A DNA stretch of 52,699 nt, taken from positions 71,740 to 124,438 of the forward strand of contig CDMY01000308.1 of NCBI GenBank assembly GCA_001179505.1. Direction: 5' to 3'. The notes below the pieces were generated by a model. The model was not told where the DNA came from. It saw only the letters and a program-made list of their open reading frames with translations, and searched no databases. This DNA is from Vitrella brassicaformis. Lineage: Eukaryota; Sar; Vitrellaceae. Within the stretch, counting starts at the first letter, position 1; each line of letters begins with the position of its first letter. The position numbers were made by a program, and so were the translations under genes. Positions 32,587 to 45,000 of this stretch are shown one piece after another.

Positions 32587-35500
32587 ATGGACACCGATGA
32601 CGGAGGTGCTGCAGGCGGGCGGCCGTGTGTCGATGGCAGTGGCTGCCGCGACGTCCTGCACAAGATACACTCGGTGAGGGACGAGGGGAAGAGGAGGGCT
32701 CACCAGGTCCATCGCTGTGTTGGGATTGCCTGGCAGGTCGCCTCTCAGATTGCCTCTGATGCTGAGAGGGCAGAGCACATCATAGCCACACACGCCGACG
32801 ACAAATCACAGGTCCGCACGGAGACACCACAGTCAGCCGAGCTGCACAACTTGCTGGGCGTCTGTTTCGGTGGTGCAGGATGTTGCATCGCTGGCCGGCA
32901 GCCTATCCACCATACTGGACACCCTCACCGACGCCCAGTCGGCCCTCGGCAACGAGTTGGCACAGATGTCCAGTGACCGCGACACACACGTGAGGATTGC
33001 ATGGGAAGACCGATAATGGCTCACAAAGGCCGACAAGCAGTGACGTCCATCTCTCTCTCCTCTGTGCGTGTTTGGGTCAATGTCAGCGGATGGAAGGCGA
33101 CGGCAGGCTGTTTCGCTGTATCCACCGGGTGGGCGGTGCAGTAGGAGGACGGGCGGCAGAGCCAGCAATGCCGGTCGGTGTGCACATGGATACACAGACA
33201 GACAGACAGACAGACAGATGGATGGACCAGCATCTATCTGTGATGCTTTCTTGGTGTCCATCCAGGTGCCTGTTGGCGACGGAGGTAAGCGCGCGTGTGT
33301 AGCTATCAGCCCGGCTGCCGCTGCTGCAACTGCGAATAGCAAAAGTACACCAACCACACAGAGGTGAAAGTACTGAGAATCCCATGTTGTGCTGTCTTGT
33401 GTTTTGCCTTTGCCGGGTGGGTCGGTTGGTGTCTGCGGTGCTGCAGCAGCGACACCAAGGCCGATGAACAAACCAAAGGTGACACTAAAAGTGGCAACCA
33501 CTATGACTGCCTTCACCAGTGTGCACATGTGTGGGTGTCAGAAGTACGGCCGTCCGAGTCTGTCTGGTCTGCCTGAGGACGTCTTCAGCCACCTGGACTC
33601 CTTCGTCACCAGCATCGTCGTCTCCCGGCTGGCCAAGGTCAACAAGGAGACTCACCAGAAGGCCACCGACCAGAACCTCGGCATGTTCCGGCACTTCACC
33701 CTGACGAGCGACGAGGAAGAGACCTACAGAAAGGTCAAGGGCGTCAGGGAGATGCAGCACATGGTGAGAGGGCTGGGATTGGGAGGGACACATGGGTGGG
33801 TGGGTGGATGGATGGATGCTTTCTGGTCTGTGCGTGTGGATGCAGGGGAAGATCCAGACGGCCCACATCGAGAGCTCCAGTGTGCCCGCGTGTCTGTCGA
33901 GGTGCCTGGAGGCGTCGAGGCTGACGCTCACCCGGCTGACCGTGATAGCCCCTGACCAGCCGCGCTCTGCCCCGCGGGCCCCCATCGATATGCGTCGTGC
34001 GCCTGCCCTGCCCACCCACTTCCCAAACATCACACACATGACCATCCAGTCGGCTGCATGGCTCAGCCACCTCAGGTGAGTATGAGGCGTGTGTGTGTGT
34101 GTGTGTGTCTTTCCAAGCACCGTCACTCTTTCTTTCTGTGTGAATGCGTTTAGGTATCGTCAATGGACTTTTCCCAACTTGAGGGCCCTTCGGGTGGGCA
34201 GCATCTACGAGTCGGCCGACCTGATGGCACTGCTCGACGCGATGCCCATGATCGAGCGGCTGGAGGCAGCGTGCATCGGCTTCTACGACGAGGAACAGGA
34301 GGCATTTCTCGCCCTTCTCGGTGGCCGCCCCCACCTGACCACCGTCACCGGCCTGCAGACCTACATGGAAGAATGCTACCCCAGCTACAGATTCGGCTGT
34401 GAAAACGAGGTCAAGAAGGCCGTCGATGCCAACTGGAGCAAACAGGACAACGAAGGTGACTCGAACCGAACGAACAAATGATGCGTGAAGCGGATGAAAT
34501 CTCGGTGCCGTGTGCGCCCTTCCTCCCTCTCTCGGATGAATGAGTGCAGGTGTGCCCAAGAAGCTGGGGTTCGTCGTGCCGCGTTTGTGGATCGGTGTGG
34601 ACTACGGCCAACAAAAGGCGGCCGATGTGGAGGCCTTCAGAAAGTGGGCCGAGGAGGTCAACTGTGAGGTCAAGTGGGAGCTGGGCGAAGACGGCGGCAT
34701 GAACATCGACTGCAGCAGCAGCGGTGCCACTGCCCTCCCAGCGCCCGGCGGATTCTTCGGCGATTTCGCGACGCAGATGGCCGCCAAAGCAAAAACGGTG
34801 AGCAAGCAAGAAAGCTATGAAGGCCGAGCGCATCTGTTCATGTCTGTGTCATGTAGGTGTGTTTGTATGTGGGTGGCTCTCCGCTGCACGAGAGCTGGCG
34901 CGACAAGCTGGCCTTCCCCAATGCCAAGAAGCTCTTCATCGAAGACCATGAAATGGGCGTGAGCGCCTCAGAAGCGGAGGACAGCATACCCACCTGGCTC
35001 GCCAACGATGACGCAGACGGAGAGAGGGCGGCGTGTAGTGGGTTCCCCTCTGTAGAGCACCTGAGTGTCGGTTTCCTGTCATACCTCTCTGTCGATGAGA
35101 TGTGTGAGCATCCGAGCAAGCTGAGCCTGCTGCTGGGGGGCCTCAGGTCAGTCAGGCAAGTCAGCTTCTCTTCTCCCATCTGGTGCCTCTCGGCTGCCTG
35201 TGAGCTGCTGTCCTACCTGCCTGTCACACACCTGGATGAGGTCACCTTCCTCGACACACCTGAAGAGAGCACCGGGGTGCACATAGAGGGGGGCCTGGGG
35301 TGTCCACGCATTCAGTGCATGTGCAGTGGGAGGATGAGTTTTGACAGAAAGGCGCGTGTGCAGTCGTTTCTGCGGCTGGTGCTCACACTGCGGCCAGTCA
35401 GTGTGCGTCTCTCTCTCCGTGCTGATAGGAGCGATCTGCAGGGGGCCGATGAGGCCCCTAGAATACGCGATCTGCGCGGCTTTGCGTGTGAGTGTTTCGA

Positions 35501-35597
35501 GGAGGTCGAGGCACACTACAGCGTGACGGGGGGAAAGATTGAGGACACGAGGGGCGGGTACTATTACACGCTGAATGTGCAGCTGGCGGCCAAGTGA
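32587..35597 (+). CDS. F-box-like / leucine-rich protein, copy F1, 717 residues
   Basis: Eleven exons join in phase: 32587-32673, 32737-32811, 32879-32989, 33087-33173, 33266-33284, 33447-33478, 33542-33763, 33846-34075, 34154-34455, 34550-34797, 34857-35597. The N-terminal 137 residues include amphipathic helices (ASLAGSLSTILDTLTDAQSA). An F-box-like motif starts near residue 144 (LSGLPEDVFSHLDSFV with VSRLAKVNKETH). The rest has spaced leucine motifs (LRALRVGSIYES, LLDAMPMIERLEA, VEHLSVGFLSYLSV) as in F-box/LRR adaptors that recruit substrates to SCF ubiquitin ligases. Function is inferred from fold style only. It is the intact member of a pair with 37991-40923. The homologous exon 33412-33446 of copy F2 has lost its acceptor AG here, so the model uses a downstream acceptor. 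Confidence 0.7.
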
Positions 35598-35944
35598 GTG
35601 AGCCGATGGTGCACAGTGGTGTGGGCGGGACTGACCTGTTGTGTGTCAGTGAGGGATTGATAATGGTGTGTTAGAGTGTTTGGACGAGGGGATGGCTGCT
35701 GTGTATGAGGCTGGCCTCGCCCTTATGGCCCTGACTGGTGTGTGCTCGATGGACACATGTGATTGATGCGCGGGATGGATGTCGGTGAATGTTTGTGTGT
35801 GGTGGGAGACAATGACCACTGCATCTTCACATTGATTGAGAAATTCCGCCACGCACACAAACACACACATTCACACACACTGCAGTCCGTCTGTGTCAAT
35901 CCACTCCAGCCCCTCACCCTTGGCACCCCTTCACCCCAGCCCAT

Positions 35945-36300
35945 TCAGGCAGCCACACCATCCACAGTGCATCCACCAACTTATCTGTCTGTCGGTCTCT
36001 CAAACAGCCGTCCTTCCTGCATCCCGTCTGCTCTCGCGTGGCCAGACAGGCAGGAAGACAAACTCTCTGTACACTCGAGAGTTGAGAAACGAGTCAGTCA
36101 GTCTACGGCTACGGCTGGCTGATTGCAGGCAGCCACACCACCCACAGTGCATCCGTCAACCTGTCTGTCGGTCTCTCGCACACACCTGCCTGCCTGCCTG
36201 CCATCTGCTCGCGATGGACAGACAGACAGACAGACAGACAGGCCGTCTGTACACGCGAGAGTTGAGAGCTCAATGAATTAGCCTATGGCTACGTCTAGTT
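35945..36300. repeat. Tandem direct repeat, about 180 bp unit, two copies
   Basis: Copies at about 35945-36125 and 36128-36300 share GGCAGCCACACCA(T/C)CCACAG, TGCATCC, CTGTCTGTCGGTCTCTC and GAGAGTTGAGA in order. The second copy ends inside the last codons of the minus-strand K1 gene (TTAGCCTATGGCTACGTCTA). The first ends in a similar CAGTCTACGGCTACGG, so the duplicated unit includes the gene's 3' end. The adjacent 35598-35944 holds no gene. Confidence 0.65.
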
Positions 36301-37627
36301 GGTTGCCAAACGCCACCTGTGCGTCGTCCCCCATGACCCGCTGCGCCACCCTCACTGTCTGGGGGATCCTGGCCGCACCCTCCTTGCCCGCCACCTGACG
36401 CTCCGTCGTCCAGAGGATGGCGCGGGCAAAGTCGGGGTAGCTGATGATGGCGATGGATGCCTCGAATGGCTGGTCGCCATGCAGCACTATCATGCGGTCG
36501 CGGCCTCCTCCCGCCGCATTGTGGCTGGTGCCGACAGTGTGGCAGTGCCACACGGGCGGCTGCTGCCTGGCGAGCTGCCGCTGCAGAGAAAGTGAGATGT
36601 GACAATGAGGGAGTGGGGCAGCTGGTGAGGCGCTACTTTGTGTGTGGGTGTGTGAGACTGACCAGTCGGTCGTAGCTTGGGGCATTGTTCTGCTGATGGA
36701 CAGTCTGGTCCGCGACGAATCGTCCCCAACGCATCCTGATGGATCATACACATCATGGCGGAGCGGCGCAGCCAATGTCTTTATGTGTTCGTGTGTGTCA
36801 TTCTGCTCATTTTGCTCACTGATACAACACAGCGCTGCGAACTGAAGCATAGTCGGCACCTGCACACAGACAAAGACACGCCACCAAATGGTCCCTCTCC
36901 CATAGCTTTCCTGCCCCTCTCTCGCTCACCGTCAATGTGACACACGGGGTTGGCCTCGTCGAACATGTTGCGGAATGGGCTGTTGGCCGGCAGCGTCTGC
37001 AGTGAGCGGATGGTCACCTGATACCTACCCAGCCGCTCCTCGCCGTCGACGCGCTCGAGCGCCACACCGAGGTGGCGGCCGATGAGGGACAGCTGGCGCA
37101 GCGCCTCACACCGCTCGTGGTAGACTGCCCGGCTGCCCACCGCCTCCACAGCAGCACTGCCCAGCTCTATCGGCAACCGCCCCACCAGCCCCCGATGCTT
37201 CGCCACCCTGACGATGGCCTCCCACCCCGCCCACTCGCCGCTCTTCTCGATGGTGTACTGCCACATACACAAATGACACATAAAATGTGAGAGTCGGAGT
37301 GCGTCCAAGTGTGTACCAGCAGCCGCAGCAGGAAGTCCATCGGCGCATCCGCGCCCGCCGCGGCACCCGATAGCTAACGACATTCTGGATGGCCTTGGCG
37401 ACAATCAGGCGCTCGATTTGCGATTTGATGTAGTCCTCCGACACACGATGGCTGCCGAGGGGGCATGTGTGCCGAAAGAGACTGAGGCCGTCAGCGCCCA
37501 TTGAGAAAAACAGCTCCCGCTCGACGTCTTGCGGTAAGCGGAACAAACGGAGCGGCTGATTGGCCGAACCAGCAGCGCTGGAGGCGGCGGCTGAGGCCGC
37601 CACCGGGCCCTTCTGCCGCTTCCTCAT
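36278..37627 (-). pseudogene. F-box-like protein copy K1, frameshifted by a 10-base deletion
   Basis: Paralog of the gene at 46769-48168. Exon 1 (from ATG 37627) encodes the F-box-like LFRLPQDVERELFFSMGADG and continues to YRVPRRAR. Relative to K2, 10 bases are missing near 37340-37355, so the segment PMDFLLRLL is lost and the following intact-looking exon (YTIEKSGEWAGWEAIVRVAK.., about 36925-37262) is out of frame, meeting a stop. Later exons still read well: ADYASVRSAVLYQ, MRWGRFVADQTVHQQN and a last exon with DRMIVLHGDQP..TERQVAGKEGAARI ending LDVAIG-stop at 36278. Preservation of downstream frames suggests a recent loss, an assembly error, or an unusual splice. Head-to-head with F2. Confidence 0.6.
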
Positions 37628-37990
37628 CCCATTCACTGCTCCTTCCGTTTACGCTGCGAGCTCTAGCGATAAGGCAAGTGCTCGTGCACTTGAGGCGATT
37701 GACACATCGCAGAGAAATCTATATCGCTGGACTTATGCGGGGCGATGTTTTGATCACTGTCATCTCATCTGAGCGGCGCTGACCATCGGCCAAACAGGCA
37801 AGCAAACAGAGAGGCTGAGGAAGGCAGACACCCTCAGGCAGTCAGGCAGTCAGCAGGGCAGACGAGATGCAGAGAAACAAACAAACAAACAAAGAGAACG
37901 ACGTTTGGAACTGCGGCTGTGTTTGCTTGGTGTGTTTGTCAGTGGTGGTGAGCTGTCAGGTTTTGAAGCGACTTAGTAGCGACAGCGCAG

Positions 37991-40923
37991 ATGGCTGACG
38001 GCGGATTGATGGACTTAGACAAACATGACGGCCCGGCCGCCTCTGCTGCAGGTCACCACACCACCACCTCCACACACACTCGCCGGGTGTGATTGACCGG
38101 CCTCACCTTTATGTTGCTGGCGTGCTGTGCTGCAGGTGGGCAGGGCAGCGGGCCGAATTGCGGCGGTAGCTGCTCTCGAGATCTTCTGCAGAAGATACGT
38201 TTGATGCGTTCGGTAAGACGGGAGAGAGGAGAGAGGTCTACACATCACATGCAGCAAGGAGTGCCATTCGTTGTGTTGTATTGGCTTGCAGCTCGTGCCT
38301 CAGTTGGCGTCTGGTCTTGAGCGGGCAGAGAACATCATAGCCACACACACCGACAACGAATCACAGGTCCGCACGGAAATACCACACACACAGCCGAAAA
38401 ACAGCGGCACTCACTCTTCTGTCTATGGCCCGCAGGATGGTGCATCGCTGGCCGGCAGCCTGTCGTCCATTCTGGACACCCTCACCGACGCCCACTCGGC
38501 CTTGACCGAGCAGCTGACACAGCCGTCGACTGACCACATAACCCATAAAACACATGTACGACTGCGACGACAAGTGGAGGGCTCACACAGGCCGACTTAG
38601 ACAGACAGACTTTCCCTGTCTGTCTGTCTGTCTGTGTCAGGGCAACTCGAACGACATTGGGGCGTTGGTATCTGAGGGGCTGGATCGGACCGATGATGGC
38701 GCACAGCACAGCAAGGCGGTACACACAGACTCACAAACAAGCCGAACCACACATATGGGGGGACGACGTCACGGTATGTGTTCAGGTGGCTGTTGGTGGC
38801 GGCAAGCGTGCACGTGTAGCTATCGAAGCGGCTGCTGAAGGTACCCACACACACACAGACAGATGGACGACGGCACGTATCTGGTGTTGTGTGGTGCCTT
38901 CAGCTGGTTCGGTTGGCGTGTGTGTTGGTGCAGTAGCGACACAGCAGCAGGGCGCCAGCTCGAGGGTGACACACACGCACGCGAAAGCTTACATGGCGAT
39001 CGCTGCTCTCACGTTTCTCAACCTGTATGTCAGAAGGACCACGGCCGGCCGTGTCTGTCGGGTCTGCCTGCAGCCGTCATGGGCCACATGGGCTCCTTCC
39101 TCACAACGATCGATAACATCGGCCGCCTCTCGCGCGTCAACAGGGAGACCCACATGAAGGCCACCGACAAGACGTACGGCGTCTTTCGCAACTTCACCAT
39201 GACGCGTCGTGAGGAGGACACCTACCGCAAGCTCAAGACGCTGCAGAACTTGAAAGATGAGGTCAGATGAGAGTGGAGGGTCGTTTGGCGGAGCCGTGAT
39301 GTGTGAGCTTATCGTCTAATGCAGGCTAGGACCCACACGAGGGCCGTCGAGACGACGCTTGGCCTCTTCGGCAACTTCGCGGACGTCTCTGTGGTAGATG
39401 ACGCCTCCACAGTCAAGAAGATGCCGCACACAGCGGTAAGAGACCTCACACGGAGACACATTGAAGGACAGACAGACAGACAGACAGACAGAGGCTCTGT
39501 GTATACGCAGCGCTCTGTCGATGTGTGTGTGTGTGCAGGGCAAGATCCAGGCGGCTCATGTGGAGGCCAGAGAGGTGCCGCCTGTGGTGTCGGAGCTGCT
39601 GGAGGCCAACAAGGACAAGCTCAAGAAGATCACCCTGGACGTCGAGTACTGCTACTTACGGAGGTCGGATGCCGAGCCCATCGTATTCTCATCCGTTACA
39701 CACCTGGACGTCCGTCGCTCAGCAGGTCTTGAGTTCATAAGGTATACACAGAGGGGAGTCAGAGTTGACGCGACCGCGCAGTCATTCTTGTCTTGGGTCG
39801 ACGTCTGTTTGTCTGCAGTGCTCGTCGATGGAAGTTCCCGGCAGTCACCACCCTCCGACTCGGTCGCATCGGCAATAGGGATGCCGCCTCTTTGGTGCGT
39901 CTGCTCCGCGAATCGCCCAAGATCGAGTGGCTGGAGGCTGACCGCATCACGTTCGACCGCACGCAATTGACCAACTTCCGCGATGCCCTCGCCCGCTGCC
40001 CCAACCTCACCGCCATCAGCAGCTTCCGGGTCTGCTTCGAGCAGCTCGGCCACATCAGCCAGCTCAAGGACACCCTCAGCCAGCACTGGATCAAGTCGGA
40101 CAAGAAAGGTACAGGACCGGCGCACCAAAGCACTTCATTCAGGGGGCCGAGTGATCTGTCTGTCTCACCCATTGCAGAAGTGCCGAAGACGCTGGGCATC
40201 GTGGTGGAGGGCATTTCGTTGATCGGTGTGGACTACGGGCGGGGGAAGGGGGCGGCCGACATAGCGGGCGTCAGCGAATGGGCGACGGACGTCAACTGCC
40301 AGATTGTGTGCTGGCCAGTCTGCTTGGGCAAGCTGACCATCGATTGCGGCAGCAGCGATGCCATTGCCACTCCTGCGCCCGGCGGCCTCTACGGACAGAT
40401 CGCCACGCGGCTGGCGGCCAATGCGACCGATGTAGGGAACGCACAGACGGGAGGGAGGGAGGAACTGCATCCGACTGGGCACCATGTGTGTGTCTGCATC
40501 TGCCCTGTGTGTATGCAGGTTCAGTTATGGCTTGGTGGCACTCCGCTGGACGAGTCGTGGCGTCACAAGCTCATCTTCCACAAGGCCAAGAAGCTCACTA
40601 TCAACATCAAGCGTGGCGCAAGCGCAGCAGAGGTGGTCGACAGCATCCCCACATGGCTGACCGAGAGGCAGGGAGAGTCGCAGGGGGCGACCAGCCGATG
40701 CTTCCCCGCTGTCGAGCACCTGACGGTGTCCTCTTTCTCGCTGTCTTTGGCTGACGTGCGTGCCGCCAGCAGCAAGCTTAGCCCGCTTTTGTGCGGGCTG
40801 ACGACACTCAAGCGCGTCGAGCTCTATGGTGTGTCTAGCTTCGCTGCTGCACATGAGCTTCTCTCTTTTCTCACTGTAGACAAGCTAGACTCACCTGTGA
40901 GCTTGTCTGTTACCTCACTGTAG
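37991..40923 (+). CDS. F-box-like / leucine-rich protein, copy F2, prematurely ended
   Basis: Thirteen exons join in phase to 672 residues: 37991-38051, 38136-38212, 38292-38366, 38436-38555, 38641-38718, 38786-38840, 38904-38965, 39034-39261, 39325-39435, 39539-39741, 39819-40108, 40178-40431, 40519-40923. It aligns exon by exon with F1: F-box-like SGLPAAVMGHMGSFLTTI with RLSRVNRETHMKATDK near residue 182; GKIQAAHVEAREVPP; LLRESPKIEWLEADRITF; LDESWRHKLIFHKAKKL. An extra exon (39325-39435) is not matched in F1. A 44-base tandem duplication at 40870-40934 shifts the frame and creates the stop at 40921-40923, removing about 110 C-terminal residues that remain readable downstream. The truncated protein may still be made. 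Confidence 0.65.
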
Positions 40924-40934
40924 GAAAGCTAGAT
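40870..40934. repeat. 44-bp tandem duplication breaking F2
   Basis: CTCACTGTAGACAAGCTAGA (40870) recurs as CTCACTGTAGGAAAGCTAGA (40914), offset 44 bases, which is not a multiple of three. Confidence 0.75.
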
Positions 40935-41304
40935 GGGGTCCGTGGGATGGGCGTGTGGTGTGCGAGTGGCCGGCGGACGCCCCTACCATATGGGGTGTCC
41001 GCTGCGCTCTCATCCACCATCTGACCTCTCCACACCTATGCAGCAAGGCAGGCGTGAGGGACTTCTTCGAGCTAGCTTCTGCTGTGCGGCCAGTGAGGGT
41101 CCGCTTGTTTGCTGAGTTGGTTGATAGTGAGTTGACGGGGGACAGTCGCACCTCCAGACTGGCGGACCTCCGCTCGTTCATGGAGGACTGCCTCAGGCAG
41201 GTCGCAACACACTACACAATCGACTCAGAGGATAGCAAGTGCGAGTGTGCCAATCGGTATTGGGGTGGGAGGTGACGCCCCACACTCAAATTGATGGCCA
41301 AGTG
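40924..41304 (+). pseudogene. Severed 3' part of F2
   Basis: The open frame 40955-41275 contains RDFFELASAVRPVRVRLFAE and LADLRSFMEDCLRQVATHYT, homologous to the C-terminus of F1 (RVQSFLRLVLTLRPVSVRLS, LRGFACECFEEVEAHYS). A TGA at 41273-41275 is followed in the same frame by RPTLKLMAK-stop, the counterpart of the F1 end YTLNVQLAAK-stop, so a second, later disruption trims the last residues too. Confidence 0.6.
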
Positions 41305-42045
41305 AGGCGCGGCAAGACAGACAAGCTAGGCTATTCTTGTGTGGACAGCATGCGCCACATGGGGGGGTTGGAGAGGGGGAGAGGCGAGGGTCTGGCCTGC
41401 TTGTCGTCTTGATTGATGCATCCTCGTCTGCGTGGCATTGTGTGTGTGTGCCTCTGCCTATCGACACTCTGCCGACTGTGATGTCCATGACTGTCCATGC
41501 GGCGTTGCATCGGTCGCTCTTGCCCGCTCTGTCTCTCTTGTCCTTCATCCATCGCCCCCCTCCTCTCGACTGACCAGCCGACTTTCCAGCAGCAGTGAGT
41601 GCATCCATTCACACACCCACTGTATGTGTCGGTGGTCACCGGTCGAGTGAGGGCGGCTGAAGGCAAGGACGAGAGGAGAGCGGCACACAGTGAGCGGAAT
41701 GTCATGGCCCTGACATGGATGATGGAGTGGATGCCGTGTGACTGCCAAGACACCGTGATGAGTGATGATGAGACTACTTCTTAAGTGATCGCTGCATTCA
41801 GAGGTCTTTTCTCTATCGGCCCATCCCAAGCAAGCACGTGTGCATCCCCCGATGTGACCCAAGCTGCCACCCTCCCAACTGTGCGCATGCATCACTCAGT
41901 CACACACAGGCCATCCCGTTGGTGACATGTATGTCTCCCACCCGACAACCACGGCACAAACCACAAATCCCTGTCTCACACACCCCACAAATCCATCTAG
42001 TCCATGACCTGGCTGGTCTCGACAGTCTACACCCAGCGCTCCAGT
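41305..42045. other. Convergent intergenic region, no supported gene
   Basis: Several open frames exist on both strands but none has biased composition, splice context or a family motif. Confidence 0.45.
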
Positions 42046-45000
42046 TCAGGCGATGGTCCAGTCGATCTTGTGCGGCTCGGGTGTGGTTTGTGCACACGGA
42101 CGGCACCACTTGTTGTACGTCCACAACTCCCACCGCACGCGGCACGTCTTCGCAACATCTATGGGAGTTTTGCCCTGTTGCGAGAAGAATGACAGGCAGA
42201 AGGACAGGCATCGAACTCTCCATCGATGTGCCATCCACCCACGCCTGCATACCGTCCCGTTCTTGACTCGCACCAGATCCGAAGCGCCCCATCTCAGCAG
42301 CAACTTGACGGCCTCAAGACGATCGTAGAATGACGCCCAGTGCAACGCGGTGTTCATACCCATGAACTGCACACCATAGAAGTCTTTTTGTGTGTGTGTG
42401 TCTCTCTCTCTCGTTGTCTGTGTGTGTCTCTCTCTTTGTGTGTGTGTCTGCCTGTCTGCCTCCTGTTTGTCAATATATTCATCAGCGCACATCGAATTGT
42501 GTGAGGGCGTCAGGGCCTCTCCAGCTGTAGAGGACTTTCATCGGCTCGATGGCGCCCGTAGACGCAGCCCGCATGAACGGCGTCTTGCCGTTCTGCATAG
42601 GTCATCAAGGAACACACGACACATCGAAGACAGCCGTATGGATCGCTTCCCCGCTCACGATGTCTCTAGCGTCGAGCAGCTGCAACGGCCCTAGCACGAG
42701 GGACCCCCACCCCAAAAGCTGTCTCACAACTCCTGCGGCCGGATCGCCATGCTCCTTCGCGGCTATGTGGAGCGCCGTCTCGCCAAGCTGCATGCATAAT
42801 TAGTTGTGACCATTACATGCAGACGAATCAGATGTGTAAGGGATGTTACACGTACTGCGTCTTGTTGTGTGAGAAGCGCTGGCGTGCCGTAGTCGTTGTA
42901 GATGACGTTCAAGACGGCATACTTGCCGTTCTGGGCAGCGAGACTCGCTGCTATGTGCCACAAGGTGTAGCCTTCGGCATCTGGGACCTGATGCAAACAC
43001 CTCATGTTCGCATGCACCGTCATTGACTTGACTTGATCTCTGTAGAAGTTTGCACTGTACCTCGAGTATGTGCTTGCCGTGAAAGTCGATCCAGTTCTTC
43101 ACTTTGTTCAATCGACCTGCTTCACTCTCGTCGGACGTAATAGCCGCAACAATCCGCCCAATGTCTCTCTGCACCCATGGACAGAAAACAATAGGGCACA
43201 CGTATGCAGCATCTTATGGCGTGTCACAGCTCGCTATCTATCTCTCAGAAAGACACACCTGCGCCTGGCTCTCCATCGCATTTCGGACGTCCATGTTCTG
43301 AGCCAGATCCATCGGTGTTTTGTCCTGCATAAGATAATGGGGTGGACAGTGGCGTGTCTCCTTTTGTCCAGCTTCTCAGCTCACCAGTACGTTCTTGATG
43401 TACAGGAGAGAAACCGTAAGGTCGGCCCACTGAAGCAGGAGTTTGACTGCCTCAAGCCTGCCCATCACTGCAGCCTTGTGGAGAGCGGTATTGTGTTCCT
43501 GCAGACACACAGACACAGAGGGAAGCCGGTTGGAGTGCATGTCTCTCTCCAGCTGCCTATACGGACGGACTGTTCTATGTCTATACGTACATCGTTTTGC
43601 TGAATGAGGAGCTCCTTGCGCTTCTCCTCGGCTGTTTTGTTATAGAGCAGCCGCATGACGTCAATTTTGCCGCTCAACACAGCATACTGGAACGGGGTGT
43701 CGTTCATCTGCGTGCATGCGTACATTAAGGCAGACGGGCCGATCTGTACTGACGTGTCTTCCCGTCTACATACTCGCGATCGGGCGTCGATGAGGTCAGC
43801 TGACCACTCCAATATCTGCTCGACAACCGGAAGATGTCCGTGAAACGCCGCGTAGTGGATTGCCCTCTGACCAGCCTGCATACAGATACATGCACATGCA
43901 CATGCACATGCAGATCTATAGGTCCATTCACGCCTCGTGCAGCCATCTGTGTGTCTCCCATCCCGTTTGGATGTGGTGTTCACTCACGCTGTCTGCCTGT
44001 TCCAAAATCGACGGCCCATACGCATCGTACATCACTTTGAGCAGCTCACAATGGCCGGCAATCGCGCCTTGTAGAAACGCAGTTCCCTGGCATACAAATG
44101 ATCAATCATCGACCATAGAGAGAATGACGGTATTGTATCCATGGATACGCTCTGCGAATCTCTTTGGTCGAGGATATCCTTGCCATGCAACTCTATCATT
44201 CTCTTGACGGTCTCCACATCGCCAGCCTTGGCCGCAGTAGACATCGTCTCGATGTCTTTCTGCGCACGATTGGTCAGGCAAGCAATGGAGCAGCCAGCTG
44301 TTACGATGAAGAAGCAACCCTCAGTGCGTGTCTGACTTGTTGAGGTTCCTTGCGGAAGACTCCCGGTGGCTTGACAGTGCTGGGCGGCCCGGTAATGGTG
44401 GATCCCATGCTCTGCGGGGACGGACCGATGGGAGACACACCGATCGGCGAAATTGGGGCAGGCACAGGCGAAACATACACAGGTCCTGCATGCGGACAGG
44501 AAGCAAGCAATTCACATCCTTGTGTGTGATTCTTAATCGTCTTCATCGTGGGACAGACCTGGCGGAAGACGCAGCTTCTCCAAAAGCTACCAGAGGAAGA
44601 AACAACATGTGGAAGGGAGCAAGCTAAGCACATGTAGATCACCTGTTCCGCTGTGGGTCTGTCAGCGGGATTGTAGGCAAAGCAACTCTGACGGACGGAC
44701 ACAAGGCAAAGACAAAGAAGCGACCGATACACAAGATACGAAAGAAACACGCCTCTTCTTGTTGTCCTTTACCTTGATTGCTTTCTGCACGTGCTCAGAG
44801 AGCGTTGTCGGAACCTCTGGGATCTGACAGAGGGAAGCGAGGGCGTCAAATAGAGATGTCACAAAGGACTGTGCGGACACCTCGGCACGAACAACGTGTG
44901 GAGCGCGTACCTTCTTGTTGACCACAACGTCAGTCATTATTCTCACTCCGGGCTTGCCGTCAAATGGGGGTGGACCTCCATGAACTTCCGTGAGAATGCC

